Assembly (NCBI GenBank): GCA_019359275.1
Contig: JAHHHP010000029.1
Span: forward strand, 1-63,982
Direction of reading: 5' to 3'
DNA from: Myxacorys chilensis ATA2-1-KO14
GTDB lineage: Bacteria; Cyanobacteriota; Cyanobacteriia; Leptolyngbyales; Leptolyngbyaceae
Length of the DNA: 63,982 nt
The stretch's first letter is position 1. Each line of letters begins with the position of its first letter. Positions 35,126 to 44,911 of this stretch are shown here, in pieces. A program made the position numbers and the translations under genes. The notes under the pieces were generated by a model. The model was not told where the DNA came from. It saw only the letters and a list, made by a program, of their open reading frames with translations, and made no database searches.

Positions 35126-37699
35126 ATGGCGAAACAATTAAATATTCTCCCAACAGGACAGGTTATCACGACTGCCCTACATACGGAGATGCAGCAATCA
35201 TATTTGGAATACGCCATGAGCGTGATCGTCGGTCGCGCGTTACCCGACGTGCGCGATGGATTAAAACCCGTCCATCGCCGCATTTTGTATGCCATGCACG
35301 AGCTAGGATTAACCCCAGACCGCCCCTACCGTAAGTGTGCCCGCGTGGTTGGTGACGTGTTGGGCAAATATCATCCCCACGGCGATCAATCTGTGTATGA
35401 CGCCTTGGTACGGCTGGTGCAAGACTTCTCCAGTCGCTATCCGCTGCTCGCAGGTCATGGTAACTTTGGCTCTGTCGATAACGATCCGCCTGCGGCGATG
35501 CGGTATACCGAGACGCGCTTAGCAGCGATCGGGAACGAAGGACTGCTGACGGACATTGGAGAAGCGACGGTTGATTTTGTTGGCAACTTTGATAATTCTC
35601 AGCAAGAGCCGACGGTGCTTCCGGCTCAACTGCCGTTCCTGCTGCTCAATGGAAGCTCAGGAATTGCGGTCGGTATGGCGACAAACATTCCGCCTCACAA
35701 TTTGAACGAAGTGGTAGACGGCTTAGTGGCGCTGATCGACCGTCCAACCATTAGTGATGACGATTTGCTAGCGTTGATTCCCGGTCCTGACTTTCCGACA
35801 GGCGGAGAAATCATCGAAACGAGTGGTATTCGAGAAGCCTATCTCACGGGTCGGGGGAGCGTGCCGGTGCGCGGCGTCACTAACATTGAAGAAGTGAACG
35901 TCGGGCGCGGCAAACACCGGAGAACGGCGATTATCATCACAGAATTGCCCTACCAGGTCAATAAAGCCAGTCTGATCGAGAAAATTGCAGACTTGGTCAA
36001 TCAAGGCAAGCTCGAAGGGATTGGCGACATTCGCGATGAGAGCGATCGCGATGGCATCCGCGTTGTGATCGAACTGCGTCGGGATGTTAATCCTCACAAA
36101 ATTCTCAACTATCTCTACCGTCAAACGGCTTTGCAAAGCAATTTCGGCGTCATTCTGCTAGCCATCGAAAACGGTCAGCCAAAGCAAATGACGTTGCGGG
36201 AGTTGCTGCAAGGCTTCCTCGACTTTCGGGAAGTTACGCTCACTCGGCAATATCGTCACGAATTTGAGCAAGCGGAGCATCAGCTTCACATTGTCGAAGG
36301 TCGCTTAACGGCACTTTCAAATCTGGACGAGGTAATCGACATTCTGCGCCATGCCCCGGATGGCAGCACCGCAAAACTCCAGCTACAAGAGCAATTGGAT
36401 CTCAGCGATCGCCAAGCCGATGCCATTCTCTCAATGCCATTGCGACGACTGACTGCCCTAGAGCATCAAAGCTTGCAAACCGAGCGGGATGAACTCGCGA
36501 CAAAGATGGCGGAATTAAACAAACTGCTTAAAGATCGCCGCGAACTGCTCAAAGCTCTGAAGAAAGACCTGCGATCGCTCAAAAAACAATATGGCGACGA
36601 TCGCCGCACGCGCATCCTCACGGTCGAAGAACGAAACAGTGACGATCAATCATCATCCGCGACATCCGCTCCCCAATCGGCTGCCACCTTGTCGCCATTC
36701 ACGCTGTCATTTGACTTCGAGGAAGACGTTCAAGAAACCGTTGTCGAAATGACCCAACGGGGATACGTGCGGCGGATGACGCCCAAATCTTACGAGCGCC
36801 AAAATCGCAATCGAAATGATGATACAGCGACTGCCGGGCTAGAAGACGGAGACGATTTCGCCGCGCAAACGCAATTTACCACGACTAAAGAAACGCTGGT
36901 CGTGTTTACGCGCAGTGGTAAAGCCTATCCAGTCAAAGTACGTGATATTCCACAAGCCACGGGCAAATCGAAAGGAACTCCCTTAGTCACGCTCTTACCC
37001 GCTGCTGCGCAAGGCGCTCCAGACACGATCGCAGGGGCATTCATTTTGCCAGAAACCCTCGATGAGCAATCTGTTTTACTACTCACTGGGCAAGGACGAA
37101 TCAAACGCTTAGCGCTCTCCGAGTTTGCTGACCTTACCGGACGCGGGCTGACTGTTCTCAAACTCAAAGAAGACGACCAGCTTTTGGGCGTTAGCTTAGT
37201 GCAGTTGGGTGAGCAGGTTGTATTAGCAACGTCGAATGGGCGAGTGTTGCGCTTTGAAATTGTGGATGAGCAAGTTGCGATCGCCAGCCGCACGGCGCAA
37301 GGCAACATGGGGATGCGCGTTGGAAAGAAAGAAACAATCATTGGATGGGCGATCGCAACGAAAGCCGATACGTTTCTGATGGTGTCGCAACAGGGCTACG
37401 CCAAAAAAATGGCGATCGGATCGCTGCGCCGTGCCAATACAGGAGAGCTGGGTACTCAAGTCTTCCAGTTTGAGAATAAGACAGATATGCTCGCTGGCAT
37501 TGTTGCGGTGCTACCAGAAGCGCTGGTATTTCTGTTAACAAATGAAAATCATCTAGCGCGAATTGAGGTTGATGCGGTTGCAGTGAGTCGGAAAGATGAC
37601 AAGAGCGATCGCATTGTCAAACTTGGCAAAACAGAACGCATCACGAATGTTAGTCTTCCAATTCTCTATGGTAGTGCCACCGATGACGCTGAAGAGTAG
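35126..37699 (+). CDS. gyrA: Type II topoisomerase subunit A (GyrA/ParC family)
   Basis: The 857-residue protein is the DNA-cleaving subunit of gyrase or topoisomerase IV. It shows [48 protein letters not shown], and the catalytic Tyr at residue 127 (AMRYTETRL), then the C-gate coiled coil and a beta-pinwheel with [17 protein letters not shown] and [11 protein letters not shown]. The GyrA box (normally QRRGGxG), needed for DNA wrapping, is replaced by QNRNRNDDT (residues 559-567). That makes this protein more ParC-like than standard gyrase, although the rest reads as GyrA. Ser-83 of E. coli GyrA aligns with Gln-88. A hairpin terminator follows. Confidence 0.9.
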   Translation: MAKQLNILPTGQVITTALHTEMQQSYLEYAMSVIVGRALPDVRDGLKPVHRRILYAMHELGLTPDRPYRKCARVVGDVLGKYHPHGDQSVYDALVRLVQDFSSRYPLLAGHGNFGSVDNDPPAAMRYTETRLAAIGNEGLLTDIGEATVDFVGNFDNSQQEPTVLPAQLPFLLLNGSSGIAVGMATNIPPHNLNEVVDGLVALIDRPTISDDDLLALIPGPDFPTGGEIIETSGIREAYLTGRGSVPVRGVTNIEEVNVGRGKHRRTAIIITELPYQVNKASLIEKIADLVNQGKLEGIGDIRDESDRDGIRVVIELRRDVNPHKILNYLYRQTALQSNFGVILLAIENGQPKQMTLRELLQGFLDFREVTLTRQYRHEFEQAEHQLHIVEGRLTALSNLDEVIDILRHAPDGSTAKLQLQEQLDLSDRQADAILSMPLRRLTALEHQSLQTERDELATKMAELNKLLKDRRELLKALKKDLRSLKKQYGDDRRTRILTVEERNSDDQSSSATSAPQSAATLSPFTLSFDFEEDVQETVVEMTQRGYVRRMTPKSYERQNRNRNDDTATAGLEDGDDFAAQTQFTTTKETLVVFTRSGKAYPVKVRDIPQATGKSKGTPLVTLLPAAAQGAPDTIAGAFILPETLDEQSVLLLTGQGRIKRLALSEFADLTGRGLTVLKLKEDDQLLGVSLVQLGEQVVLATSNGRVLRFEIVDEQVAIASRTAQGNMGMRVGKKETIIGWAIATKADTFLMVSQQGYAKKMAIGSLRRANTGELGTQVFQFENKTDMLAGIVAVLPEALVFLLTNENHLARIEVDAVAVSRKDDKSDRIVKLGKTERITNVSLPILYGSATDDAEE

Positions 37700-37735
37700 C
37701 GATCGCGGAGGACGAAATAGACCAAAGACGTAGCG

Positions 37736-37772
37736 AATAGATTAAGTTGTCCAGCTTAATCTATTTGTTCTT
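37736..37772 (+). terminator. Hairpin terminator after the GyrA-type gene
   Basis: AATAGATTAAG (37736-37746) is perfectly complementary to CTTAATCTATT (37755-37765), with an eight-base loop, followed by a moderate T-rich stretch (TGTTCTT). It lies 37 bases after the stop. Confidence 0.7.
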
Positions 37773-37895
37773 GGGCAACGTGAAATCAAGAATGTCGTGA
37801 AGGCAACAAGTAGACTGTAACTACGCGAAGATTTTTGCGAGAAATCAAACTGTTCGTGCCAACCGTCACTAGTCTAATCACTGAGATGGGAAGTC

Positions 37896-38516
37896 ATGCA
37901 TGAAGTATTCGAGATACGGTTATTTCATAAGCAAGATGCTGAACAAGTCGCACAGTTATTCCATCAAACAGTGCGTGAAATTAATATCCGTGACTACTCG
38001 AATGCTCAGATCCAAGCATGGGCACCAGAAGACATTTACTTTAGAAACTGGGCTGAAATTTGTTCTGCCCGACATACCTTTGTGGCCGATGCAGCAGGCA
38101 CAATCATTGGTTTCGGAGAGTTAGAAGCGAATGGTCACATCGACTGCTTTTACGTCCACAAGAGCTATCAACGGTGCGGCGTTGGCAATCAGATTTACCA
38201 GGCAATTGAGGCAAAAGCGTTAGAAATTGGGTTAAATCGGTTGTTTGCTGAAGTAAGCATTACAGCAAAGCCATTTTTCCAGCGCATGGGATTCTCGACG
38301 GTTAAAGAACAGCAGGTTGCCCGTCGGGGAGAACGCTTCACCAATTATGTGATGGAAAAGTTTCTAGACTGGGCTTTCGATTGCGATCGCACCAATCCAA
38401 ACCTAACAATGAATCAAGATGTGATCGTGATGGTGACTCAAGGCTTATCCCACGGATTGTTTTGCATCAGATCAGCGTTGCCTTTGGCACAGCGAAGCTG
38501 CCCGTTGGACACGTAA
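37896..38516 (+). CDS. GNAT family N-acetyltransferase
   Basis: The protein is a Gcn5-related acetyltransferase of about 160 residues plus a tail. Motifs include IRLFHKQDAEQVAQLFHQTVREINIRDYS, HIDCFYVHKSYQRCGVGNQIY (the acetyl-CoA pyrophosphate loop QxxGxG, near residue 90), and FFQRMGFSTVKEQQVARRGERFTNYVMEKF, which is the normal end of this subfamily. The substrate is unknown. The final 45 residues, after FLDWAFDCD, do not look like GNAT sequence and resemble translated intergenic DNA, so the natural stop may have been lost. No partner gene is adjacent. Confidence 0.85.
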   Translation: MHEVFEIRLFHKQDAEQVAQLFHQTVREINIRDYSNAQIQAWAPEDIYFRNWAEICSARHTFVADAAGTIIGFGELEANGHIDCFYVHKSYQRCGVGNQIYQAIEAKALEIGLNRLFAEVSITAKPFFQRMGFSTVKEQQVARRGERFTNYVMEKFLDWAFDCDRTNPNLTMNQDVIVMVTQGLSHGLFCIRSALPLAQRSCPLDT

Positions 38517-38641
38517 ATCCATGCACATGACCTCTACCAATTTTAGCCATCCAGGTAAATGCGATCCTTCAGAATTTCGCGGGCGAATTGCAGCAGGCTT
38601 GCGTTCAATTTGACTCAAAATTAGTTCAGCAATTCTTTACC

Positions 38642-38697
38642 AAAAAAGCTTGTAGACCACAACCTGCGTCAAGTGACAACAGACTGTGGTCTACAAG
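38642..38697 (-). terminator. Terminator of the rimP-nusA-ylxR-infB operon
   Basis: Read on the minus strand, CTTGTAGACCACA (38697-38685) pairs exactly with TGTGGTCTACAAG (38661-38649) around a 23-base loop, and six T residues follow. It begins 14 bases after the infB stop. Confidence 0.9.
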
Positions 38698-38711
38698 TCA
38701 TAGAATTCAAC

Positions 38712-41700
38712 CTATCTGGCTAGCGTTCTACGCTTCGTCACCATGCGGTAAGCCTCGATAATATCGCCTTCCTTCCAGTCGTTGAAATTATCTAAACCGA
38801 TACCACACTCATAACCAGAATTGACTTCACGCGCATCTTCTCGCATCCGCTTAAGCGAATCCAAGTTACCGTCGTGAAGCATCTGATTACCCCGATGCAC
38901 TCGCACCTTGCAGTTACGAATCAGCTTACCAGACTGCACATAGCAACCTGCAACCGCCCCGCGACCTACCGGGAAGACGGCACGAACTTCAGCCTGACCC
39001 AATGGTTCTTCAACCAGTTCAGGTTCTAGCAGACCTTCCATCGCACCTTGGACATCATCGAGCAAGTTGTAGATAATGTTGTACTCTCGCACATCGACCC
39101 CTGCTCGATCTGCCGCCTGACGTGCTCCTGTTGCCAGCGTTGTGTTGAAGCCAATAATGACCGCATCACTCGCCGCTGCCAGATCAACATCCGTTTCAGA
39201 GACTTCACCCGGAGCCGCGTACAGAACTCGGACTTGAACCTCGTTTTGCGGCAGTTGCCTTAGCGATCCCAGAATTGCTTCGACAGAACCCTGTACGTCC
39301 GCTTTGAGAACGAGATTGAGTTCTTTCAGTTCGCCTTCTTGAGCCTTCGCAGACAGCGTATTCAAGCTGACGCGGCGAGACGACATTGCTGCCAATAGCC
39401 GCGACTGACGCTGTTCGTCCGCTTTCGCCGACGAGACTGCCCTCGCCTGTTTCTCGTCTGGGAAGACCTCAAATTCATCCCCGGCGGCTGGAACGTCAGC
39501 CAAACCTAGAACCTCTACCGCAAAGGAAGGAGAGGCAGCTTGGACGCGCTGAGCGCGATCGTCAACCATTGCCCGTACCTTACCTAGCGATGAACCAGCG
39601 ACCAAAATGTCACCGACTCGTAAAGTTCCATTCTGAATCAGCAAGGTGGCAACCGGGCCTTTCGCCTTATCAAGGTGAGCCTCGATGACCGTTCCTCTAG
39701 CAGCGCGGTCAGCGTTGGCATAGAGATCTTCGACTTCAGAGACCAGCAGGATCATGTCGAGCAGCGTATCAAGGTTATCCCCTGTAATCGCGCTAACGGG
39801 AACCATAATCGTTTCACCGCCCCACTCTTCCGGTACCAAACCGTATTCTGTGAGTTCTTGCTTGACGCGATCGGGCTGAGCGCCTTCTTTGTCAACTTTG
39901 TTAATCGCCACGATGATCGGCACTTCTGCCGCCTTCGCGTGACTAATTGCCTCGATTGTCTGAGGCTGAACCCCATCATCAGCAGCTACAACCAGAATGG
40001 CAACGTCTGTGACTCGCGTACCGCGTGCCCGCATAGCCGTGAAGGCTTCGTGTCCCGGCGTATCGAGGAACACAACCTGTTCTGGTTTGCCGTTGTGCTC
40101 GACATCCACGTGATAGGCTCCGATGTGCTGAGTGATGCCACCTGCTTCACCTTGCGCCACTTTCGTTTTACGGATCGAGTCAAGGAGGGTTGTTTTACCA
40201 TGGTCAACGTGACCCATGATCGTGACTACCGGAGGACGCCGTTGAAGCAGTTCGCGATCGGAAGCATTGACCATCTCGGTCACTTTCTTAGCGGCAGCCT
40301 GTTTCTCACTCTTCTCGACCAGAATGCCGTACTCTTCGGCAATCATTTCGATAGTTTCGACATCCAGGGTCTGAGTGATCGTGGCCGCCGTTCCTTTCAT
40401 GAAGAGCTTCGTGATGATTTCAGTCGAAGAGACTGCCAACAGATTGGATAGCTCTTGCACAGTTAGACCACCTGTGACTTCAATGATCTCTGGCCGCTCA
40501 ACCTTAGTTTCCTGGTTACGGCGATCGCGACGATCGCGGAGGCTGCTTCCTCCCTTTTTGCGCTGGGTTGGGGCCGCGATCGCAGCTGGCTTAGCTGGCT
40601 GACCCGGCAAGCCTTTAGGCTTAGCAGGACGCGCTAACGACAAGCTCACCTGAGTCGAAGTCACACCGCTTGCATCTTCTTCATCCAGCAAGTCGAGATC
40701 ATCGTCATCCTCATCAATTCGAGGCTGAGCACGGCGCTTCCCTTTAGCAGGGGCCTTCGCTGACTCTTGATTTTCTTCCTCTTCGTCTTCCCAAACCTTC
40801 CCGCGCTTAGGCTTAGGAGGGGTCGGACGATTAAGCTGAAGCTCAGCCGCCTCTTGGGGACTGGTGGGAGGCTTAACTGGGCGATCTGCCTTCAGAATCG
40901 GCTGAATCACAGAAATCCCATCTTGGATGTCCTCACTACCTGCCTGCATCGGTCTAGGACGACGCAATTCAACTACCTGCTGGGGTCTTGCCCCTTCAGC
41001 AGGCTTTGCGGGTTGACCCGGACGTTTGCCATTTGGAGGCGCAGATCGTTGAGGTCTAGCGGTATCCCGCTGATTGCGTCCTTCCTGCGGAGCCTCAGCA
41101 CTCTCAATGGCTTCAGGCTGGCGATCGCGCTTCAGAATTGGCTTGCTATTCAAGCTCGGTCGCGATGGGGGAGCCGGACGAGGGGGAGGAGAGGCCAAAG
41201 GCTGCTTCCGGGCTTCTGGGGCGGGTTGAGGAGCCACGGGCTGAGGCTCAACAGCAACTGGGGCAACTGGAGGCGCTTCCTCGACTGGAAGAGGCGCTTC
41301 ATCAGCGGGCTGAGGCTCCACCACTGGAGCCGGGGTTGGGGCAGGCGGATTAGCGGCCACGGGTGGGTTGGCAGCCGCAGGCGGATTAGCAGCCGCAGGC
41401 GGATTAGCGGCTGCAGGTGGGCGGCTTGGCTCACTGGGTTTAGCAGGAGCACTTGGAGCTTGTGCCACTGGAGCTTGAGGAGTAGAAGGCGATCGCAATT
41501 CGGGAGCCTGCTCAGGTGGGGCTGAGCGGGTGATCGGACGGCGAATTTCTAAAATTTGCTGTTTCTTCTGAATATTCAAGGGCGTTTTCTTTCTAGAATC
41601 GACAGATGGGGAATGGGAGGCTTGACGGGCAGGAGGTGCCTTTGTCGAAGCAGGATGGCTGGCAGCGTATTTTTCTGCCGCAGATCGGATGCGCTCGGCT

Positions 41701-41831
41701 TCCGTCTCGTTGATGGTGCTGCTATGGCTTTTGACTGCGATATTTAGTTGTTCACAAATAGCAAGAATATCTCGATTGTCCAAATTCAATTCTTTCGATA
41801 GCTCGTAAATTCTGACTTTGCCGTTGTTCAT
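38712..41831 (-). CDS. infB: Translation initiation factor IF-2
   Basis: IF-2 is the GTPase that brings fMet-tRNA to the 30S subunit. The 1039-residue protein has an N-terminal IF2_N helix ([29 protein letters not shown]), a long Pro/Ala-rich linker (residues about 60-420) with PPAAAN repeats, then the conserved G domain: [21 protein letters not shown] with VDHGKTT near residue 540, [17 protein letters not shown] and AINKVDK, followed by domains II to IV. The start at 41831 is preferred over an eight-codon extension to 41855. It is the last gene of its operon. The 342-base gap before it carries a TATAAT box on this strand (42135-42130), so it may have its own promoter. Confidence 0.96.
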   Translation of the reverse strand: MNNGKVRIYELSKELNLDNRDILAICEQLNIAVKSHSSTINETEAERIRSAAEKYAASHPASTKAPPARQASHSPSVDSRKKTPLNIQKKQQILEIRRPITRSAPPEQAPELRSPSTPQAPVAQAPSAPAKPSEPSRPPAAANPPAAANPPAAANPPVAANPPAPTPAPVVEPQPADEAPLPVEEAPPVAPVAVEPQPVAPQPAPEARKQPLASPPPRPAPPSRPSLNSKPILKRDRQPEAIESAEAPQEGRNQRDTARPQRSAPPNGKRPGQPAKPAEGARPQQVVELRRPRPMQAGSEDIQDGISVIQPILKADRPVKPPTSPQEAAELQLNRPTPPKPKRGKVWEDEEEENQESAKAPAKGKRRAQPRIDEDDDDLDLLDEEDASGVTSTQVSLSLARPAKPKGLPGQPAKPAAIAAPTQRKKGGSSLRDRRDRRNQETKVERPEIIEVTGGLTVQELSNLLAVSSTEIITKLFMKGTAATITQTLDVETIEMIAEEYGILVEKSEKQAAAKKVTEMVNASDRELLQRRPPVVTIMGHVDHGKTTLLDSIRKTKVAQGEAGGITQHIGAYHVDVEHNGKPEQVVFLDTPGHEAFTAMRARGTRVTDVAILVVAADDGVQPQTIEAISHAKAAEVPIIVAINKVDKEGAQPDRVKQELTEYGLVPEEWGGETIMVPVSAITGDNLDTLLDMILLVSEVEDLYANADRAARGTVIEAHLDKAKGPVATLLIQNGTLRVGDILVAGSSLGKVRAMVDDRAQRVQAASPSFAVEVLGLADVPAAGDEFEVFPDEKQARAVSSAKADEQRQSRLLAAMSSRRVSLNTLSAKAQEGELKELNLVLKADVQGSVEAILGSLRQLPQNEVQVRVLYAAPGEVSETDVDLAAASDAVIIGFNTTLATGARQAADRAGVDVREYNIIYNLLDDVQGAMEGLLEPELVEEPLGQAEVRAVFPVGRGAVAGCYVQSGKLIRNCKVRVHRGNQMLHDGNLDSLKRMREDAREVNSGYECGIGLDNFNDWKEGDIIEAYRMVTKRRTLAR

Positions 41832-42129
41832 CCACTCTTCCCTCGTTCGATCCACGTGTTGTCACATAAGTTGCCTTCTGTTCTGACTAAAACGACATCT
41901 GATTTGATCAGTTGGTGGCAGTGGCTTCGCAAATGAAGCCCGTAAGAAACTTAACTTGAAAGCCGCCCAGAAGATTTTAGCTAAGCAGCCTTCTACAGAC
42001 TAGCCTATCTCATACCATTAGAATTTCACTCTACTTTAGAATTCTAGACGAATGAAAGACGGATAGATTGTATCAGCGATTTTGAGATCATCTTAGCGTT
42101 TCGATTGTTTTAGTCTATTAAGTTTCGCA

Positions 42130-42135
42130 ATTATA
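42130..42135 (-). promoter_or_regulatory. Possible -10 box for infB; surveyed gap 41832-42174
   Basis: On the minus strand, GCTATAATTGCG gives an exact TATAAT, about 300 bases before the infB start and just after the ylxR stop. No convincing -35 box at the right spacing is visible, so this is weak. The remainder of the gap shows no gene. Confidence 0.35.
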
Positions 42136-42174
42136 GCGAGTGTTGGACGACAGTTCGCTTCTAGGATTCTGCCT

Positions 42175-42474
42175 TTATTCTATCGCAAGTCTATCATTGC
42201 CCAATCGCTGGCACTTGACAGTGGGTAGAGACTCAAGCTGCTGTGTAAGCGCTTGATAAAGGGACTCAGGAACAGGAGCTTTTAGAACCCGGCTGAGCCG
42301 ATCTTTTTTACGAGCCGTCTGAAGGCAGCCACTCTGTGGACATAAGTACGCCGATCTTCCCATTCCCTGATTCAGCGCGATTTCATGGGAAGGATAGAGG
42401 CGGACGACTCGAAGAAAGGCTTCTTTCGGAGCAACTTTGCGGCAACTAATACAGCGACGGTAGTTTGGCAGCAT
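42175..42474 (-). CDS. ylxR: YlxR family RNA-binding protein
   Basis: The 99-residue protein has the YlxR (DUF448) motif: YRRCISCRKVAPKEAFLRVVR at the N-terminus, GMGRSAYLCPQSGCLQTARKKDRL in the middle. YlxR proteins bind RNA or nucleoid and RNase P in some species, and are regularly encoded between nusA and infB, as here. A longer upstream frame exists to 42624, but the family N-terminus is MLPNYRRCISC. The gap to nusA is 168 bases. Expression is likely with the operon. Confidence 0.92.
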   Translation of the reverse strand: MLPNYRRCISCRKVAPKEAFLRVVRLYPSHEIALNQGMGRSAYLCPQSGCLQTARKKDRLSRVLKAPVPESLYQALTQQLESLPTVKCQRLGNDRLAIE

Positions 42475-42642
42475 GATGGCAGAAAAGAACTGGAGGGATA
42501 AGGGAGGGAATGCCTCGCAATTAGCGCAGAGTGCAACTCTGTAGGAACCGCGAGAAGGGATGAAAAAAGTAATCAAGACTAGTTTTCTCCCTGTTTGCGA
42601 AGTGTCACCGTAGGCGTCCCTCACCCTTTGCCTAATGAAGCA

Positions 42643-43944
42643 CTACTCTGACTCCAATTCGTCTTGAGCAGCAACCTCCACAAGCGGTTCTTGAGGCTCA
42701 GTTTCGGGCGCTTCATCAGCCTCATCCAAATATTCTTCCTCCTCTTCGTAGGCTTCTTGCGTCTGACGACGGGCTTCGATCGCGGCTGAGATCTTCTCGC
42801 CTTCTGCTTCTGCGTCGTACTTCTTGGTGTCTTTGATATCAATCTTCCAGCCTGTCAGCCGTGCGGCGAGTCGGACGTTTTGCCCTTCTTTACCGATCGC
42901 AAGACTCAGCTGATCTTCTCCAACCAGGATATGTGCTTGTCGCCCTTCGGGATCAACTAAACGCACCTCGTCCACGCGTGCGGGACTTAATGCATTGGAA
43001 ATATAGGTAGCTGGATCAGGCGACCATCGAATCACGTCTATTTTTTCGCCCCGTAATTCATTCACCACGGCTTGAATTCGAGAACCGCGTGCCCCAATAC
43101 AAGCTCCTACGGGATCGACATCTCGCTCTAAGGTATCTACCGCAATTTTGGTGCGAGGACCGACATAGCGAGATGGAGGATTGGCTTCTCGCGCCACCGC
43201 TACGATTCGCACAATATCATCCTGGATTTCAGGAACTTCGTTCTCGAATAGGTAGACGACCAAGCCTGCGTCCGCTCTAGACACTAAAAGCTGAGGGCCG
43301 CGATGAGAGCCTTCACTCACTTTCTTGAGATACACTCGGAACGTAGCGTTCGCCCGATAGTTATCATTAGGAAGTTGATCCCGCTTGAGCAGTTCTGCCT
43401 CAACTTCGGGCTGACCAAAGCCACTGTTGACCGCCATGATCACGGACTGCCGCTCGAAGCGTAATACTCTCGCCTGAAGAATAGTGCCTTCCAAATCTTG
43501 AAATTCTTCTTGCACTAATTTGCGCTGTTGATCCCGCAGTTTTTGAGCCAAGACTTGTTTGGTTTGAATGGCGGCCATCCGCCCAAACTCGCCTTGATCG
43601 GGTGTAACATCTAGCACAACCGTATCTCCAGTTTGAGCTTCAGCTGCAACTTCCTGAACTTCTTTTAGCCCGATCTCGTGATCTAGATTTTGAACTTCAT
43701 CGACGATCGTTTTCGTTGCCAACACGCGAAAACCTTCTTCTTCGATGTCTAGCTCAACCTCGAAGTTATCAAAATAGGTTTCATCAAACAGATTGCTATC
43801 CATCTTCTGAGTCCGACGGAAGCGCTCGTAGCCTTTGATCAACGCCTCACGCAGGGCAGCTTGAACCGATAGCTTAGGCAGGTTGCGATCGCGACTAATG
43901 CCATCGATCATGTCTTTGAGTCCGGGCAAAGCGACCATTGACAT
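42643..43944 (-). CDS. nusA: Transcription termination/antitermination factor NusA
   Basis: NusA binds RNA polymerase and nascent RNA and modulates pausing and termination. The 433-residue protein has an N-terminal domain ([34 protein letters not shown]), an S1 domain near residue 120, and KH domains containing [30 protein letters not shown] and [20 protein letters not shown]. The C-terminal AR2-type acidic domain is replaced by a short acidic tail ([15 protein letters not shown]), as usual in cyanobacteria. Met-1 or Met-3 may be the start. It follows rimP by 54 bases, in the conserved rimP-nusA-ylxR-infB order. Confidence 0.96.
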   Translation of the reverse strand: MSMVALPGLKDMIDGISRDRNLPKLSVQAALREALIKGYERFRRTQKMDSNLFDETYFDNFEVELDIEEEGFRVLATKTIVDEVQNLDHEIGLKEVQEVAAEAQTGDTVVLDVTPDQGEFGRMAAIQTKQVLAQKLRDQQRKLVQEEFQDLEGTILQARVLRFERQSVIMAVNSGFGQPEVEAELLKRDQLPNDNYRANATFRVYLKKVSEGSHRGPQLLVSRADAGLVVYLFENEVPEIQDDIVRIVAVAREANPPSRYVGPRTKIAVDTLERDVDPVGACIGARGSRIQAVVNELRGEKIDVIRWSPDPATYISNALSPARVDEVRLVDPEGRQAHILVGEDQLSLAIGKEGQNVRLAARLTGWKIDIKDTKKYDAEAEGEKISAAIEARRQTQEAYEEEEEYLDEADEAPETEPQEPLVEVAAQDELESE

Positions 43945-43998
43945 AAAATTAATCTCCGTAGTATTGAGTTGTTAGAAGTATTGAGTTGTTAGAAAGAG

Positions 43999-44463
43999 TT
44001 ACTCTTCGCCATCAGCCAAGTGAACCGTTTTCACTAAAGAACGAGGAATTGCGATCGAGCGTCCTTTTAAGTTGATGTGAACTGCATCCTCGTCTCGGCG
44101 CACTAAATTGCCGCTCCATTCGGCTCGGTGATTGAACGGCTCAGAGGTCGTAACGATGACTGGAAACCCTCTAAATGAGGTAAATTCTCGGTCAGTTGTC
44201 AGCGAGTTTGGAATTCCAGGGCTTGAAACCTCTAAAACATAAGCATCAGGAATCAGATTGGACTCATCCAAAGCTGCTTCTAGAGCGCGACTCATCTGTT
44301 CGCAATCTTCCAGTCCCGTATCGTCCTCTTGATTCCGCACATCAACCCGCAAAACAGGCGGACTCTGATGGGTATGAAATACGGCTGTCACCACTTCTAA
44401 GCCCAATGACTGAGCTACCGGAGCAGCTAGATCCAGAATTTGGGGAATTAAAGGATGAGCCAT
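43999..44463 (-). CDS. rimP: Ribosome maturation factor RimP
   Basis: RimP helps 30S subunit maturation. The 154-residue protein shows LIPQILDLAAPVAQSLGLEVV, PVLRVDVRNQEDDTGLEDCEQMSRALEAALDE and YVLEVSSPGIPNSLTTDREFTSFRGFPVIV, the RimP_N domain pattern, then a smaller C-terminal domain (GRSIAIPRSLVKTVHL). A strong GGAGGG ribosome site lies ten bases before the ATG at 44463. Immediately upstream is a hairpin with a T-run (44484-44507), a possible attenuator. It is the first gene of its operon. Confidence 0.95.
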   Translation of the reverse strand: MAHPLIPQILDLAAPVAQSLGLEVVTAVFHTHQSPPVLRVDVRNQEDDTGLEDCEQMSRALEAALDESNLIPDAYVLEVSSPGIPNSLTTDREFTSFRGFPVIVTTSEPFNHRAEWSGNLVRRDEDAVHINLKGRSIAIPRSLVKTVHLADGEE

Positions 44464-44483
44464 CGACAAATTACCCTCCAAAT

Positions 44484-44507
44484 AAAAAAAGTGGGGGACA
44501 CCCACTT
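44484..44507 (-). promoter_or_regulatory. Terminator-like hairpin in the rimP operon leader
   Basis: On the minus strand, AAGTGGG (44507-44501) pairs with CCCACTT (44495-44489) around a five-base loop TGTCC; the T-rich arm runs on to 44484 as TTTTT. The structure ends a few bases before the GGAGGG ribosome site of rimP. Such an attenuator would allow readthrough-dependent control of a transcript that encodes NusA itself. Confidence 0.6.
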
Positions 44508-44518
44508 CTCATGAAACG

Positions 44519-44540
44519 ACTGAATTTCATGAAATTTAGT
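44519..44540. promoter_or_regulatory. Imperfect 22-base palindrome upstream of rimP
   Basis: ACTGAATTTCATGAAATTTAGT is a palindrome with one mismatch, 56 bases before the rimP start and just upstream of the leader hairpin. It may be an operator or part of the promoter region. No protein is known to bind it. Confidence 0.4.
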
Positions 44541-44667
44541 GACAAGCAAAACAATTGCTCTCACTGACTGCCATTTTAGCGAATTAATTTAGAAATGATA
44601 CAGTCAGAATGGAGATGTAGGTAAAGTCAAAACATCAGAAGGCAGTACGAGTATTCAAGCAGCAAGG

Positions 44668-44696
44668 TTGCGGGGGTAGGAATGCAGTAATAAACT
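44668..44696 (+). promoter_or_regulatory. Promoter of tRNA-Gly
   Basis: TTGCGG (44668-44673) and TAAACT (44691-44696) are separated by 17 bases and sit 36 bases before the tRNA, giving a plausible sigma-70 promoter. A second TATTAT box a few bases on is an alternative. Confidence 0.4.
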
Positions 44697-44732
44697 GTGT
44701 TATTATGGCAAACAGCGAAATGCAAAACGTTC

Positions 44733-44803
44733 GCGGGCATAGTTTAGTGGTAAAACCATAGCCTTCCAAGCTATTGATGCGAGTTCGATTCTCGCTGCCC
44801 GCT
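44733..44803 (+). tRNA. trnG-UCC: tRNA-Gly (UCC)
   Basis: The sequence folds into a cloverleaf: acceptor GCGGGCA (44733-44739) pairs with TGCCCGC (44796-44802). The anticodon loop reads CTTCCAA, with anticodon TCC, decoding GGA. The T arm contains GTTCGATTC. The 3' CCA is not encoded; the discriminator is T. It is flanked by a possible promoter and by a T-run (GCTTTTTAG) that could serve as a terminator. It is the only tRNA seen in the window. Confidence 0.96.
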
Positions 44804-44911
44804 TTTTAGTTTTTGAATAAAGTACTCCACCATTTCGAGCATAGCAAAATCATTCTGAGCAGCGCTTTTGAGCATTAAAGCGCACAGCAATGTTAGCAAG
44901 CCGTTTTTTAG

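Noticed and set aside
39675..41525. Long open frames on the plus strand opposite infB
   Set aside because: They are antisense shadows of the IF-2 gene, whose composition leaves the other strand open; translations are not protein-like.
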